Below, piece by piece: positions 25,095-37,507 of a stretch of 64,000 nucleotides of DNA. The translations under genes and the position numbers were made by a program. The stretch comes from Mytilus californianus (taxonomy: Eukaryota; Mollusca; Bivalvia; Mytilida; Mytilidae). Each line of letters opens with the position of its first letter. Position 1 is the first letter of the stretch. The notes beneath the pieces were generated by a model that did not search any database, had not been told where the DNA came from, and saw only the letters and a list, made by a program, of their open reading frames with translations. The stretch lies in contig NW_026262712.1 of NCBI RefSeq assembly GCF_021869535.1, positions 111,721,640 to 111,785,639 on the forward strand. Reading direction: 5' to 3'.

Positions 25095-25500
25095 GACTTT
25101 AGGAGACCAAAGACAGGTGAAAGATACAGTAGGGACATTCAAACTCGTAAGGCGAAAATAAACTGACAACGCCATGGCTGAAAGGAAAAAAAACAACATA
25201 CAGACAAACAACAGTACACAAAAAATAACATAGAAAACTACAGCCTGAGCAACACGAACCCCACAAAAAACTGGGGATATATTTTGCGCTCCTAAAGTTT
25301 AAGCAGATCCTGCTCCACATGTGGCACACGTTGTGTTGCTCATGTAACAATTAGTACAAACCCTGTGATAAGTCTAATTTGGTAGATCACATTCGGGAAA
25401 AAGGGTGACGTGATTGTAGTTACGAAAATTGATTCATATCCGTTGTCATCTGTGAAAAGAGATTTTCCATAAAGGTCAACCAACTCGTGATGGCGTCTGT
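25095..25500 (-). mobile_element. PLE 3' fragment with tail T2, degraded
   Basis: On the - strand, 25500-25440 retains a decayed RT end (CGCCATCACGAGTTGGTTGA). Tail T2 follows, with GTGCCACATGTGGAGCAGGA, GCCATGGCGTTGTCAGTTTA and GAGTTTGAATGTCCCTAC near 25125-25320. Confidence 0.82.
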
Positions 25501-27432
25501 ATACAAAAAGATAATTCCACCTTCACCATAATGTAGTGACAAACATGAAGAATAATATATTCAATGGTAGTATATGTTTAATATGTTTCAATTATGTATG
25601 AATTCCATGTTTTTTACATATGTATTTTTGTGAGGTTGTTGTTAAATATTTTGTATTGTTAACTAAAACCATTAGTCATCAAAAGAAGATAAATATAAGT
25701 AAAAAATCCGGTTTTATTGATCGATTGAAGTATTCATCAATCTATGTGAGTTTAAAAGTAAAAGTTCTTGCATTTCTCTATACTGGCATTCGGTCTAACA
25801 AAATAATATCGAGCCTCCTTTTTTGTGCAAAGATCAACAACGTTACTGCATTCCCATGTAGTCCTAGGAAAAAGAACGGCAAATATTGCTTCGATACATG
25901 TAGTTTATATTAATATTTGTTAGGATATTTGTTGTGAATATGCATGCTTTTGCCTACCAACTGACAGAATCCCACAAAAACTGTAAACAGCAAGAAATGA
26001 TTGTGTTTAATATTAAAAAATCTCTTGATAAATAGTTGTCCTCTTTTTAATTGCCGAGGTGGCGTGTCTAAGATACAGTCGTGAATTTTGAAGAGGCATA
26101 AAGTTTACAGTAAACAATTTTAATGTCAGACGTCTTTGAAATAATAGGAACGTTGTTGAAGAAGTTCGACAGTAAATAACAATTTCTAAAACAATTGATT
26201 CCTTTCGGATACTAGTCATTTAGAAATATTAAAAAATCCCGATGTTCACAATGCACCCGAAAAGAAAATGCAATAATCAAAAGAAATTCCATCCGCTAAC
26301 TCTATTATAAACATATTTTGAACTTCCTTTTTTTGATATCTTTACTTATCGGATATTTTATTCTTTTATGCCAATCTATAACTTTACACAAAGTCTGAGT
26401 TGATCGAAAAGTATTGCTGGTGAAATAATGTGCAAATTTTCGTATTTACAATTAAAACATGATTTTAGCCATAAGAGACTTTTCAAATTAAGTCATTAGT
26501 GAAAGAACAGCAAATACATTTTGTGGGTGGTAAAACTGTTGTACTTAGTTTTGTGACCTGTTGAAACCGCCGTTTGTTTTATTTTCTAATATGCTCATAA
26601 AATGAAAATTGAAATCGGCAGTATGTGTGCCAGTAAATACTTTAAATCGTCAAACCATCATATAAAACATGTTTATTTAAGAATTAGTTAGTCTATCACC
26701 GGTGGTGGGTGGTGATGGTGGTGATGGGGGGGGGGGGGTCCTTGCTGATGAATTGTTTTAGAAGTTTCTCGTTTTTAGATATATATTTTTTTCATCGATT
26801 TAGTTCAAGAAACGACATACAAATACAATATGATTAAATACAATTAGCATAAATTTTAAGGAGAAACATTATAGTTACAAATATGATGCTAGTACCGACT
26901 GAATTGGTTTCAAAATAGTTTCTAGACTTTTTGAGTATTTTTGACAATTACGTTTTTGTTCAGTCATCTGGTTTAAAAAGTCATGTGATCTTTTTCCATC
27001 TCTTTGCATCCGTCGTAAAATGTTTCAAAGATCTCGTATATACAAAGTATCTTTTTTTTATTCCGGTCAGTCGACACAAATGGCCGTCATGGCAAAAAAT
27101 GAAACATACGGGTACAACACATTAATCAAAATCTATCTATTTCACAAAAATTATGACTTCTTTAATGAGTTATTGCTTCTAAATGAGGATGTTTTGGTAA
27201 TTGTCATGTGTGTGCCTACACATGTATTTTCTTTAAAGCTATCCTGTCTTTTTCTTTTTTCCTCATTCACCTAGTAAGAAATAAAAACCCCATAAGAAAC
27301 AAGAAACTAATAGTAGAGGACTACATTTTGAAATATAATAAATATAAAACTTGCCATTATTAGCTGCTATAACTATATCCTCTTTGGAATCCACACTGAA
27401 ATCGAATATATCTGAATACACATTTGATCTTA
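25501..27432. other. Intergenic stretch, nothing recognised
   Basis: About 1.9 kb without a supported gene. A G run lies at 26726-26738 after a GGTGGT-rich stretch. A 97-codon frame at 25620-25913 has no recognisable features. Confidence 0.5.
26700..26738 (+). repeat. GGT-rich microsatellite and G run
   Basis: Imperfect GGTGGT and GATGGT units lead into 13 consecutive G's. Confidence 0.9.
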
Positions 27433-27658
27433 AGGTTCATGTGGACCCTTTGGCTAAAATGGTTGCATTTTCACCTCAAAATTTACTGAAAAATCCAGTT
27501 AAGTTTTAAATTTTCTTAAACGTAGAATATTATTGAATTTTATTTATCCAGGGCATGCTATGCCTTAAAACTTTTCCAGATTCACAGGTTTGTCCGTACT
27601 CAGAGAAAATTTTGAGGTGAACACGCAGCCATTATAGCCAAAGGGTCCACATGAACCT
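27433..27658. mobile_element. MITE with inverted repeats of about 52 bases
   Basis: The left arm begins AGGTTCATGTGGACCCTTTG and the right arm is its complement, ending CAAAGGGTCCACATGAACCT. Both arms continue to a shared CACCTCAAAATTT word, so each is about 52 bases of a 226-base element. No coding capacity. A target duplication is not obvious. Confidence 0.8.
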
Positions 27659-28073
27659 GAATCCAAAGTTTGAACCAACACAATCACTGATAACGACATC
27701 ACTTTCTTCGTTTTTTGCATTAAGAATATACTTTTATCGTCTTTATCCATTTTGAAACACAAAACGCATGTAAAGGTATTTAAGGAAATTATTTAGAGCA
27801 GTCCTTACGCACACAAAAATCATGATACTCATACGCTGTGTCTTTATCTTCATGTAGCAATACATGTTGTTTACCTTCAGCTGTACTTTCTTTTTGTTTA
27901 TTGTTAAAGTTGAGCTACTGTTTAAAGGGGCTAACATGTAGGATAAATTTGAATGTTAAGAAAGTTTATTCACCAGACTATTTTCACACTTGATGAAAAT
28001 AAACTTTACCAAAAGTTTGTATTTGCTTGCATTTTTTTACCTTTTTGACGTGTTAAACAATGTTTTAAGTAAG
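27659..28073. other. Intergenic, nothing recognised
   Basis: AT-rich spacer between the MITE and the hairpin; no feature supported. Confidence 0.5.
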
Positions 28074-28150
28074 TATAAGCCTCTAACAGTCCGTTCTGTA
28101 AGATATTGAACTGTCCAATATTTTACAGAATGGACTGTTATCGGCTTATA
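28074..28150 (+). repeat. Near-perfect 77-base inverted repeat (hairpin)
   Basis: Two 35-base arms (TATAAGCC.. and ..GGCTTATA) flank a 7-base loop, AACTGTC. Of four differences between the arms, two would be G-U pairs if the + strand is transcribed, leaving two adjacent real mismatches. It has the size of a small MITE or a precursor microRNA. The sequence alone does not decide between them. Confidence 0.75.
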
Positions 28151-29034
28151 TTCTTTTCATAACTATTTTGAGTAAAAATCAAAGATTTGATCATGAAATC
28201 TTAAAAAAACAGGACACTGGAAAATTTGTCAAGTGTTATAGAAAAGGGGCGAATTAATTTTTTTGTCAACATTTTCTTAGATATGTGCTGAATAAGTTGA
28301 AATATTTAAAATCTCTCGCAATGAACAATATGTTAGAAATATATCTTAGCCACAAGCTTCCTTTTTTTCAAAGTTTTATCGTCTATGCAAGGGTTCCCTA
28401 CTTACTTCCGTGTATAAAATTAAAATCAACAAGAATATGTTCTTGCTATAATTGTTAATCCCAGTTACATTCCGTGTTGTCACGAGATTATTTTCTAAAC
28501 AATCCGCATTTCGAGACAACAGTTGATTCATACTTCAAACGAAATTTATAAAATTGGAAGTATATGAATGTCATGTATATTCTGTCCACACAGTTTAGTT
28601 TAAACTTTCAAAACTATAAATCGAGAAGAAATTTAATGGTTTTGATGCTTTTTCTAACATAAAGATAATATGGACAGTTAGTACTTCAGTAAACGCACGA
28701 ATGTTTAGTATGAAGAAGATAAATATGTGTATTTGGTATATATTTGATGTGAATGAACTAACTTTTCTATTTCTAAAAAACAAATACCATATTTATTAAG
28801 GCATTTATTAAAAACTTGTTAATGGTTTATGAAAAAATTTATTCTATTATTAGTAAGTAACATGAGTAATGTTATTCGTAAAGTGCTAGTTTGCAAAAGA
28901 TCTTCGAGTTTGAATTCTACTTCCAATTAACATTTTCATTAATATTGAAGGCCGTTTAAATTCGAATTCTAAAAAGGACAACATTCTGAAGGTTTTCTAT
29001 AAAAAGTTAAATCACAAAAATATCGAACTCCGAG
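28151..29034. other. Intergenic, nothing recognised
   Basis: AT-rich sequence with no frame or repeat that I can support. Confidence 0.5.
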
Positions 29035-29260
29035 GCAAATTCAAATAGGAAAGCCCCTAATCAAATGGCAAAATCAAAAGCTCAACACATCAAACGAATG
29101 GATAACAACTGTCATATTCCTGACTTAGTACAGGCATTTTCTTATGTAGAAAATGGTGGATTAAACCTGGTCTTATAGCTAGCTAAACCTCTCACTTGTA
29201 TGACAGTCGCATAAAATTCCATTATATTGACAATGATGTGTGAACAAACAAACAGACATA
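29035..29260 (-). repeat. Dispersed repeat R, - orientation
   Basis: Repeat R, on its own strand, runs TCGTTGTCAATATAATGGAA, GCGACTGTCATACAAGTGAG, CAGGAATATGACAGTTGTTA, TTTTGATTTTGCCATTTGAT. It recurs at 32.6, 34.4, 52.1 and 52.7 kb, each time next to PLE material. Here it lies inverted, just before a PLE copy. Confidence 0.8.
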
Positions 29261-29299
29261 TTTCTGCATCTAGAAAGCGTTTTACTACTAATCTAGCTT

Positions 29300-30410
29300 C
29301 TAACTACCTCCCTTACTACCATCAAAGAACTTGTTATTAACTTTTGTAATAAAACTTATGAAAATAATGGTAAAAAAATTCTTTAGAGGTTTTAGATAAA
29401 AACATGCTTTTGATGGTCCTTTTAATTCTGTTGACACTTATGATTTTTCTACTCTCTACACTACACTACACTTCCACACAACCTTTGAAAAAAGTTTTCA
29501 TATTTAATTAAATGGTCTTTTGAAAAATCTCATTTCAAATTTATTTGCTGTAACTCGCTTAAAGCCTTTTTCTGTAACGAAATAGGAAAGTATGCCAGAT
29601 TCACTTACTAGAAATGTGAAGATATGATTGAAGCTTTACATTTTTTTCTCCTGGACAACATATATGTACGTTTCGGCGATACAGAGAATCGACAGGTAGA
29701 AGGCATTCCTATGGCCACTAACTGCGCCCCTTTAATAGCAGATTTATTCCTGTATTGCTATGAATCTCGGTTTATGACCAAACTCAGTAAAGACACGTCA
29801 TTGTTACATTTGGTTGATACATTCAACAATACCTACCGTTATCTTGATGATATTTTTTCGTTAAATAATTCAGAGTTCTCTAAATATACTACAGAAATTT
29901 ACCCAAAGGAACTTACTCGAACTAAATCTAACATAAACAGCAGTAGTTATCTTTTTCTAGATTTAGACATTTCAATTTCTTAAGGGAAACTCCATACTTA
30001 AATTAACGACAAAAGAGATGATTTTTCATTCCCTATTGTTAATTTTCCTTGTTTATATATCCCAACTCATTCGTTATGCCCGTGTGTTTAGTGATGTCAT
30101 ACGATTTTAACGAACGTAATCAATGTATCACTGGTAAATTATTAAGTCAGGGATTTCGTTACCATAAATTACTCAAAAACTTTTACTAAATTCTTTCATC
30201 GATACAAAGATTTGATTAGTAAATTTGGCTGTACCTTATTAAAAACGGTATTTCACATCATAAATTTAACGGTTATATTGTACTTAAAGCGCGGAAATCA
30301 CTATGTGATCCGTGTAAACTCATTGGACCTTTAAACAAACTTATTAGTAAAGGTTATCTTACCAATGTTGTAATTAGATCTTTGAATATAGTTTACTTTG
30401 ATTTAGAATG
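29300..30410 (+). mobile_element. Penelope-like element RT copy, decayed
   Basis: Broken frames read TTIKELVINFCNK, then a PHNL and YLIKWSFEKSHFKFICCNSL region, then an open 119-codon frame (29624-29983). That frame has GIPMATNCAPLIADLFLY and the catalytic YRYLDDIFSLNN. After a stop at 29981 the remainder is present in pieces (YDKRDDF-like, GFRYHKLLKNF-like, RCGNIV-like) up to about 30410. No nuclease domain follows. It is similar along its length to 48775-49850. Confidence 0.85.
29624..29983 (+). pseudogene. PLE reverse transcriptase palm fragment
   Basis: The 119-residue open part covers RT motifs equivalent to the template-grip and catalytic palm. GIPMATNCAPL lies near residues 27-37 and YLDD near 73-76, the second aspartate pair required for metal binding. 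It stops right after LDLDIS, where the intact family continues with YDKRDDF. It is a fragment of a larger protein and not functional alone. Confidence 0.85.
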
Positions 30411-30470
30411 AACGGATCATATAAACCCGAAGGCAAATATAAAACAAGCCCAAACGGAAGAATATATATT
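30408..30470 (-). repeat. Fragment of the 540-base repeat
   Basis: GAACGGATCATATAAACCCG and AGGCAAATATAAAACAAGCC match the units at 57.6-60.4 kb. The fragment sits between the PLE end and the left edge of the duplicated segment. Confidence 0.8.
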
Positions 30471-31597
30471 ACATGCTTCCTCTTATGAAAAGAGGTGATT
30501 ATAATTTTTAACCTTTCGTTTCCCTTAAGTTACCGTTACAGTTTTTTTTTCTTCAAAAAATGAATGTGTGTTTCCTTTTTTTAATTTAGAATTGTCAATG
30601 AGTTGTTATATTGTAAATAATCGATTCTTATTGATATGTTTTATCTTTATTGTTGTTATTATATTTAATTCTAATATGACGTGCTTCTTTCGCTTTGTAA
30701 ACAACACCATGATAAAATACTCGATATATCTATACTTAGCGCAGACTCAGAGATATACATAATAATGGATGTTACAAAATACCTCCTACGTAAATCCACA
30801 TGTATCGAAACTTATTTGCAAACGCTATGCCGATTTTATTGTTTTAAAAATAACACAATTGAAAAAAGACTACAGAACTTCTATTCTTATTCGGATGCAT
30901 AACAAAAAATAAATAAATGCGGAATAGCTCGGAGAAATCTACAAAAGCAAAATAAATTAAAATTCCGCGAAAGTCCGTTAATGCTTTTGACTCATTTAAG
31001 TCATTTCAAAACATGACGTCATACGAATGAAAACGCTAAAGCTGCAGGTTTTTCCGTTACGTGAACCATGGAAGTTCGTATAATATTGCATTTAAATGAA
31101 TTTTGAGGTAGGGTTTGTTTTATTTTCTATTCTAATGCATTATTCGCATATTTACTGATTTCAGCAAGTCAACATGGCGGCTCCTTAGTTACGAAATGTC
31201 AACTATGGATTTGACGGTAGCTTACGAGAAAAACATGTAAATTACAAATGGCAAATGTTGGGTTTGAGAGTTAAAAGAATTAAACACATTTTTCTAGCAG
31301 TTATTTGCGAAATATTTGCTGCAAGCTACATATTTATTAGAAAGTTTAAGCTTTATCTAACAGGGAGTAAAAAAGAATAGCGACACACACGGCATACCCA
31401 CCCTCGCTTCAGTTTTTTAATGACCGTATTTGTCCTAACGCTCAGGATAAAATTCGAATATCACGGCCCAGGTCATGTGTAAATTTCCAACAAATCTATG
31501 GCTTCCATGAATTATTTCTTAATTAAATTGCGTCCGTTTTCTTTTTTTTTCATCTTTTTTTTATATTTCATTTAGTTCTTTTTGTTTCTTTGTACAG
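30471..31597. other. Upstream region of gene copy 2
   Basis: About 30470-30680 matches 9470-9680 upstream of copy 1. The 30680-31500 part is absent there and is unrecognised. The conserved splice acceptor before the coding exon has its AG at 31596-31597. Confidence 0.55.
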
Positions 31598-31613
31598 AGT
31601 TAAAACAACAAGA

Positions 31614-31965
31614 ATGTACACCCTGTCTGTCCTTACTCTTAGTATTTGCCTCTTCTCTACTATCATGATCATGCAAGGTAAGATATACTTTAGATCTGTG
31701 TTGTTTCTTTCGGTAAATTATTGTCTATCCTACGTCAAAACAAAATTTGTGATTTTCGTTGTTTTTTTTAGGGAGGGGAGCAATACGAGTTTACGTTCAG
31801 CAAGTAATTATATAATCATTATTTAACTGTTTTATATTCCACGATAACATATTCAAAAGTTACAGATGTTTCAACTTAACTTGTTTTTCCTTTACAGGTG
31901 CCCAAAGTCTTATTGTCAACCTTGCTGTCGTTGGTTTAGGACTTAAATTCTATACGCTTGTTTAG
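31614..31965 (+). pseudogene. Paralogue 2 of the six-cysteine gene, cysteine exons deleted
   Basis: Exon 1 (31614-31677) encodes a signal peptide closely like copy 1 (MYTLSVLTLSICLFSTIMIM) and ends in the same phase before GTAAGA. The tail exon (31898-31965) reads GAQSLIVNLAVVGLGLKFYT and ends in TAG. The intron between is only 220 bases. It begins like intron 1 of copy 1 and ends like intron 3, so about 3.5 kb carrying the two cysteine exons has been lost, with a junction near 31730. The two exons still join in frame and would give a hydrophobic peptide of 43-44 residues. No frame-breaking change is visible in either exon. It may be a decayed gene or a new short product; I call it a pseudogene with reserve. 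A possible AATAAA lies at 32158-32163. Confidence 0.65.
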
Positions 31966-32559
31966 ATGCCGCATTTTTATACACCCGTATGAACAAACTT
32001 GAAGATACATGTACATATTCACAAAAACTCTTTATGATTTAAGTTCATCGCCTTAACTTAATTCAATTTGACACATTTTCACTGCTTTGATGGATCGAAC
32101 AAATGTGCAAAATCTTCTTTAGACACTTGCATACATTTCTTGGATTAATTCGTTATCAATAAATTCATTTCACAATTATTGTGATTTTCTTACACCAGTA
32201 ATTATCAATTCTGAAACATGAATACCTCAAACCCTTTTGCTCTCTAAAATTTAACAAAACTTTATTATACTCCTCCCTAGCAGTTAGATCGTTTTGTATA
32301 TATAGCTTGAGAGTTGCCAGTCTGATCGACCGTCTATCACATTTTTATATTCGTCACTACTCCAGAACTGCTAGACAGAATTCCGTAATTATTTCACAGA
32401 ATATTATATCGTGGTAGCTGTGCGGGACGTACAAATAGGAAACCATGTTCTGTCCAATTTTGGAGAACCACATTCTCTTCACGTTTAAGAACATTGTGAC
32501 ACGGTGTTGACTGCTGTACCCCTATTTTGACATTTTTTCCTTTTATTTCTGTTTGTTTT

Positions 32560-32795
32560 ATTCGCACATCGTTGTCAATATAATGGAATTTGATGCGACT
32601 GTCATACAAGTGAGAGGTTTAGCGCTATAAAACCAAGTTCAATCTACAATTTTCTACATAAGGAAATGCCTGTTCCAAGTCAGGAATATGACAGTTGTTT
32701 TCCATTCGTTTGATTTGTTTGTGCTTTTGATTTTGCCATTTGATTAGGGACTTTCCGTTTTGAATTTTCCTCGGAGTTTTTGTGATTTAACATTT
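32560..32795 (+). repeat. Dispersed repeat R
   Basis: Contains ATCGTTGTCAATATAATGGA, GGAATATGACAGTTGTTTTC and TTTTGATTTTGCCATTTGAT, ending with CTCGGAGTTTTTGTGATTTA. Inserted into the duplicated segment. Confidence 0.85.
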
Positions 32796-32939
32796 TGCAC
32801 CCTCTCTAATGCGTCCACAAGTGGCCTGTTTCAAATAATGTGTGTTAAGAGCACACTCATGACACTTATCCTTCTTTTTCGTTCGTTTAAATGTAAATTG
32901 AGGCTTCGCTCTCTCATTATTTAAATTATAGCAATTGTA

Positions 32940-33285
32940 ATTACTAGGAATCAAAATAGATGACGACGGATAAGTCCCAATTGTCCTGACCACAATCACG
33001 TTCTCTTTTTCTCAAATATGACCTTATCAAAGAAGACTTATCTGCGGGTATCATGCTTCCATGAGCAACACGACAGATGCCAGATGTGACACTAAAACTG
33101 TTTATCCTTTCTGATCAACCAAAATCACCCCGGGTCTTTGAATGGTTCATGTTGCACAATCTTTAGTTTACTGTGTTATGTTGTGATGTCATAAAATCAA
33201 GTAATGTTGTCATTTCCTCGTTGTTTTTTGTTTTTATTTATTTTGCTATTGCTTTGGCATTTTGTTTTTGACTTGTGATTTTGAA
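32940..33285 (+). repeat. Old PLE tail, type T2 (duplicate of 14640-14945)
   Basis: CTTCCATGAGCAACACGACA, GATGCCAGATGTGACACT and a decayed GTTCATGTTGCACAATCTTT mark a diverged T2 tail shared with the first duplication unit. Confidence 0.72.
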
Positions 33286-33860
33286 TAATAAAAATAAGAA
33301 GATGTGGTATGATCGCCAATTAGACAAATGTCTCTTCACCAGAGACCAATTGTCATAGAAGTTACCAATCATATGTAACTGTATGGCCTTCAACAATAAA
33401 CTAACCCCATACCACATAGCAAGCAATAAATCGTCACTCAATGACAAATGTGAAACATTTCAAAGGAGAAAACTAGCGGCCTGCTTGATGTACAAAACAA
33501 TAAACGAAATACAAATATGATATACAGCAACAAACGACAACATCCGGATTTCAGGATCCGGACAGGCACATACAAATTGTGGCGGGGTTAAACAAGTCTG
33601 CTTGTGTCAAACCATCCCTTAACCTAGAATAGAATTGTAACAGTACAATTTCAGAATAAACTATAAAAATCAATTGAAAACGACTTAACTCATCCTATCG
33701 ATACAATGCACAAAAACACCCTAACAAAAACATAAAAGAAACAAAGTACAAATTTTAGAGTATTCCTCAGTTACTAAAGGCAAGTTCAAAGCCTACAACT
33801 GATAAAAAAAAATGTCGTGCATCTAAGATTAGAATACACCTGTGATGTATTTTTTTTGTT
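33285..33860 (-). repeat. T3 repeat, - orientation (duplicate of 14946-15480)
   Basis: AGAAGATGTGGTATGATCGC, then a CAATTGTCATAGAAGTTACC insert absent from unit A, then TTGTGGCGGGGTTAAACAAG. It is the same insertion as in unit A. Confidence 0.8.
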
Positions 33861-34384
33861 TGAATAAACTCTCCATAATTTTTCAGGAATAAAGAGATAT
33901 TTTCTTTTGTTCATCTCCATTCATCAGGACGTTTTGCCCATTGGATATTTCCATGGGCACTTTCGAAAAAAGAGTTCATCCATAGAAAAGATTTTAAAGA
34001 AGGTGACGCGATATTGAACAAAAAGGAAAACTTAGTAAAACGGCTGATACATTGTACTATTTTTTATAAGTGGGATCAAAGTTATACAATAAACACTGGA
34101 TATATCATTATTAACAAGCACCTGTTTTTTGCGAGTCGTATAAAATAAAGTATCGAATACACTAAAATTAAACAAGAATATCCGCCGTTTATTTTCCGAT
34201 GCAAATTTTGGCTGAATTTCTGTCACAGAAAGTATCAAAGCGGGTATAAACAAATATTATCCATTTCGTGCTATTCCTTTTCTCTGCATCTTCAAATTAT
34301 TAAATGTGTAAACGCAGTTGAATTCTTCTGTAATATTGAACATTTTAACATCATTCAATCATAAAAGTTAAAAAATATATTTAA

Positions 34385-34500
34385 CATTGCCATAAAAGCG
34401 GGAGGTTTAGCTAGCCACAAAACCAGGTTCAACCCACCATTTTTTTCTGACAATGTCCTGTACCAAGTCAGGAATATGGTCATTGTTATATTATAGTTCG
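34385..34500 (+). repeat. R repeat, partial
   Basis: GGAGGTTTAGCTAGCCACAA, CCAGGTTCAACCCACCATTT and CCAAGTCAGGAATATGGTCA are recognisable. The match is lost after about 34500. Confidence 0.7.
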
Positions 34501-36269
34501 TTTCTGTGTGTGTTACATTTTAATGGTGTGTTTCTGTTGTGTCGTAGTTCTCCTCTTATATTTGATGTGTTTCCCTCAGTTTTAGTTTGTAACCCGGATT
34601 TTTTTTTTTTTTTTTCTCAATCGATTTATGAATTTCGAACATCGGTATACTACTGTTGCCTTTATTAAGAGAAAAAAATATATATTCACTTAATGATTTT
34701 CTTTTAATTTTATCGTTTAAAAATCCATCTCCCTGAAATATAAAATGTTGTTTTTTTAATTTTGTTCATCAAAAATCGTTTACTGCGTTTGAATATATAC
34801 ATTTAAAACTGAAGAGTAACTCGGATAGTTTCTTAAATAATATTGTGGTTTTATACAATTAATATTTCAAGAAATTGAAATGATCACAATGGCGTGTTCG
34901 GTAAATTATTCAAAAATTCGTTGTTATAAATAACTTGAGTATAAAACGGATGCATATATAATTTGAGGGGGTATTGATAAAATTTGAAAAAGCTAATATT
35001 AAATTTTGGGCACGGTTTTTATTCAATTTTATACAGAATCGCGTAACATAATCAATGTATTGTACTGTTGTTGTTATATGTCTAGGGAAACTATAACAGT
35101 TACTCGGCAATGTTAATGACGTAGTTTTTCACTTTGGTTAAAAACTTACAAAATGGAATAGAGAAATGTTTTTAATCATGTGCAATTTTTTTAAACTTTT
35201 TATTCATATCTAATAATAGGGAAGATTTAAAAATATTTTAATTTTGCTGGAATTGCTATTTTCGACTCATTTAAAATTACATACAATTTGTGTTCATTGT
35301 AATGAGCAAAGGAAAAGAAAAAAATTTGTTAAGCTTTTAACACTGTTTTCCTGTTTGATTTTATCTCGTTTAATGGAATGGATTGAAAAAAAGAATCACA
35401 TTTTTCTTCGAAATGACTTATTATCTAGTAGGCCCTTTTTAGTTAAATAACCTACATTTAAGTGTTGCACACCTGGAAATGTATTCTAGTAGAGCTGTTG
35501 CAGAACTTATCAAAGTATCAAGGACGTATCCGTACATGACGGAACGTTCATGAAGTATTTGTGAATAAGCTAAAATGAATATTACATGTATTGGTACATT
35601 GTAATATACACGAATTTGTCATTCCTTTGTCCTTACACGAAGAAGTGAAGTTCTAATAAATTAAGACGTGCCACTCGAAAAGTGTACTATTTAAGTTACT
35701 TATTTTTTTCGTTGTACTTTTTCATAATTAAAGCAACATTTAAAAAATTCCTGAATAAACCGTTTGAATTTTATAAATCTTATAAAATGAATAACCAAAA
35801 ACCAGATTTTTAAATTACATTGCCTATTTTGCAGTGCATAATTATCTGTGTTGTGTACAAACTCGGATAACTACTTTCAGACGATTTGATCAAGTGTTTA
35901 AGTCGTCCCCTATTAGGTATAATGTCAAAATTTCTTAACAAGAAAAATAAACAATAATGGAGAAATCAAGTTGACCTTGGCAGCAACTGGTCAGATGCCC
36001 TATTCTGAAAGTTAAATATGCTCTCCAGGTAATGTTAATAATACAGATTGCAGATTGCAGATATAAAGAAGATTTTTTTCACTCGTAAGGAACTCTCAAT
36101 GCAGATACTCTTCACAATACACAAATGAATATTATAAAAAGATAGCTCAATTTATCTGAAATAGCAAAAACTTGATTTAGTGTATTACTTTATCACATAA
36201 AATAAATCCATACACAAAATTACAAAACAAAGCAAAAGAACAGGTTTTTGTTCCTGCTCTTAATCACAA
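34501..36269. other. Intergenic stretch, nothing recognised
   Basis: AT-rich sequence with a T run at 34600-34616. No supported gene or transposon end. Confidence 0.5.
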
Positions 36270-36625
36270 AGCCACATTGACGCCTTAAACACAGAGCAAA
36301 AGCTCCCACCAGGATCACTTCATGTTAAAGACTGTTAGTTTCAGTGGTTGTCGTTTGTTGATGTGGTTCACAATTGTTTCTCGTTTCTCGTTTTAATTTT
36401 GTTTGTTTATTTGTTTTTTTTTATAGATTAGACCGTTGGTTTTCCTGTTTGAATTGTTTTAAATTAGTAATTTTGGTACCCTTTATATCTTGCTGTTCGG
36501 TGTTAGCCAATGCTACGTGTTGAAGACCGTACTTTGACCTTTAATGGTTTACATTATACACATTGCGACTTGAATCGAGAGTTGTCCCATTGGCAATCAT
36601 ACCACATCTTATTTCTATATTTTAG
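36270..36625 (+). repeat. T3 repeat
   Basis: GTGGTTGTCGTTTGTTGATG, GTTGAAGACCGTACTTTGAC and ATTGGCAATCATACCACATC are present. A diverged copy of about 350 bases. Confidence 0.8.
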
Positions 36626-36894
36626 CAAAGAATTTAGAAGAGTTTGTTGCTAGTTGTAAACGACTCTATAGCTGTGCATTGAAAATTGGTAAAATATCAT
36701 ACTTGTTTTTAAGGAGATGGGAACTGAGTATTGTATTGCATATGAACTGAATGACATGTATACAGAACAGAACCGCTTCAAGGTTTCATATTGACAAATT
36801 TCGGATTTTTGTACAACTGCATACGCCGTCAGATAAAATGTTGGTTAAACTAAAGTGCTGCTGCATGAATAAGGGTATTTTTGAGAATAATATA

Positions 36895-37420
36895 GATTCA
36901 CTCATAGGGTCATTGCATTGTAAATAAACACATGATACTATTTATACTCTTGTATCTTTTATGATGGAATAATATTTAACCCCTACGAGAGATTGTGGTT
37001 GATTTTCATAGGATGAAGCCATAATCTTTCAATCAGTTTAATTGCAGTCTGGAGCCGACATGTCAGTTACTATTAATTTATGGTTTTCAATGTAATTTTG
37101 CCTAGTTTCTTCTGTTACATATTCTAACATCTGACTCTTACTGCTTTTAAACTGAGTTTTACTGGTCGTTTTGTTGTGTGTTTGTTTATTCAACATTGGC
37201 CAGAGATAAAGTGGGAGAATTTAGATCTCACAAAACATGCATCATTTTGCACCTGTCCCAAATTATGAACCGTTAATCTTTGCTAGTATTGTGCGCTTTT
37301 TTTTTTCTTTTTATTTTGGTTCATTTGTTTGTTTCGGAGTTAAGTGTGGCGTCCATTTCGCTGAACTAGTATATACAATATTGTTAAGGGCCGGGCCAAA
37401 TGACGCCCGCATTCAAATGT
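36895..37420 (+). repeat. PLE tail type T1, diverged
   Basis: Starts with a remnant of the RT end (ACTCATAGGGTCATTGCATT, cf. 8016-8036). It continues through GAAGCCATAATCTTTCAATC, TTTAGATCTCACAAAACATG and CGGAGTTAAGTGTGGCGTCC, the T1 landmarks. Confidence 0.82.
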
Positions 37421-37507
37421 GATTTTCTGAGTGCGTTTCAACAAAATAAAATATCAATTAGGAACAGCATTCTAAAGTAAGTATTGAATCACCACTGAAA
37501 TAAAACT

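Larger units (their letters stand above)
31760..34100 (+). repeat. Segmental duplication, unit A' (pairs with 13390-15700)
   Basis: Matches unit A from the last intron, through the tail exon, 3' flank, T2 tail and inverted T3 repeat, to about 34100. The R repeat at 32560-32795 interrupts a shared TTTGCACCCTCTCT word and is absent from unit A, so it is a younger insertion. Confidence 0.85.

Noticed and set aside
25620-25913. 97-codon frame
   Set aside because: No signal, domain or splice context. Frames of this length are expected by chance in 64 kb.
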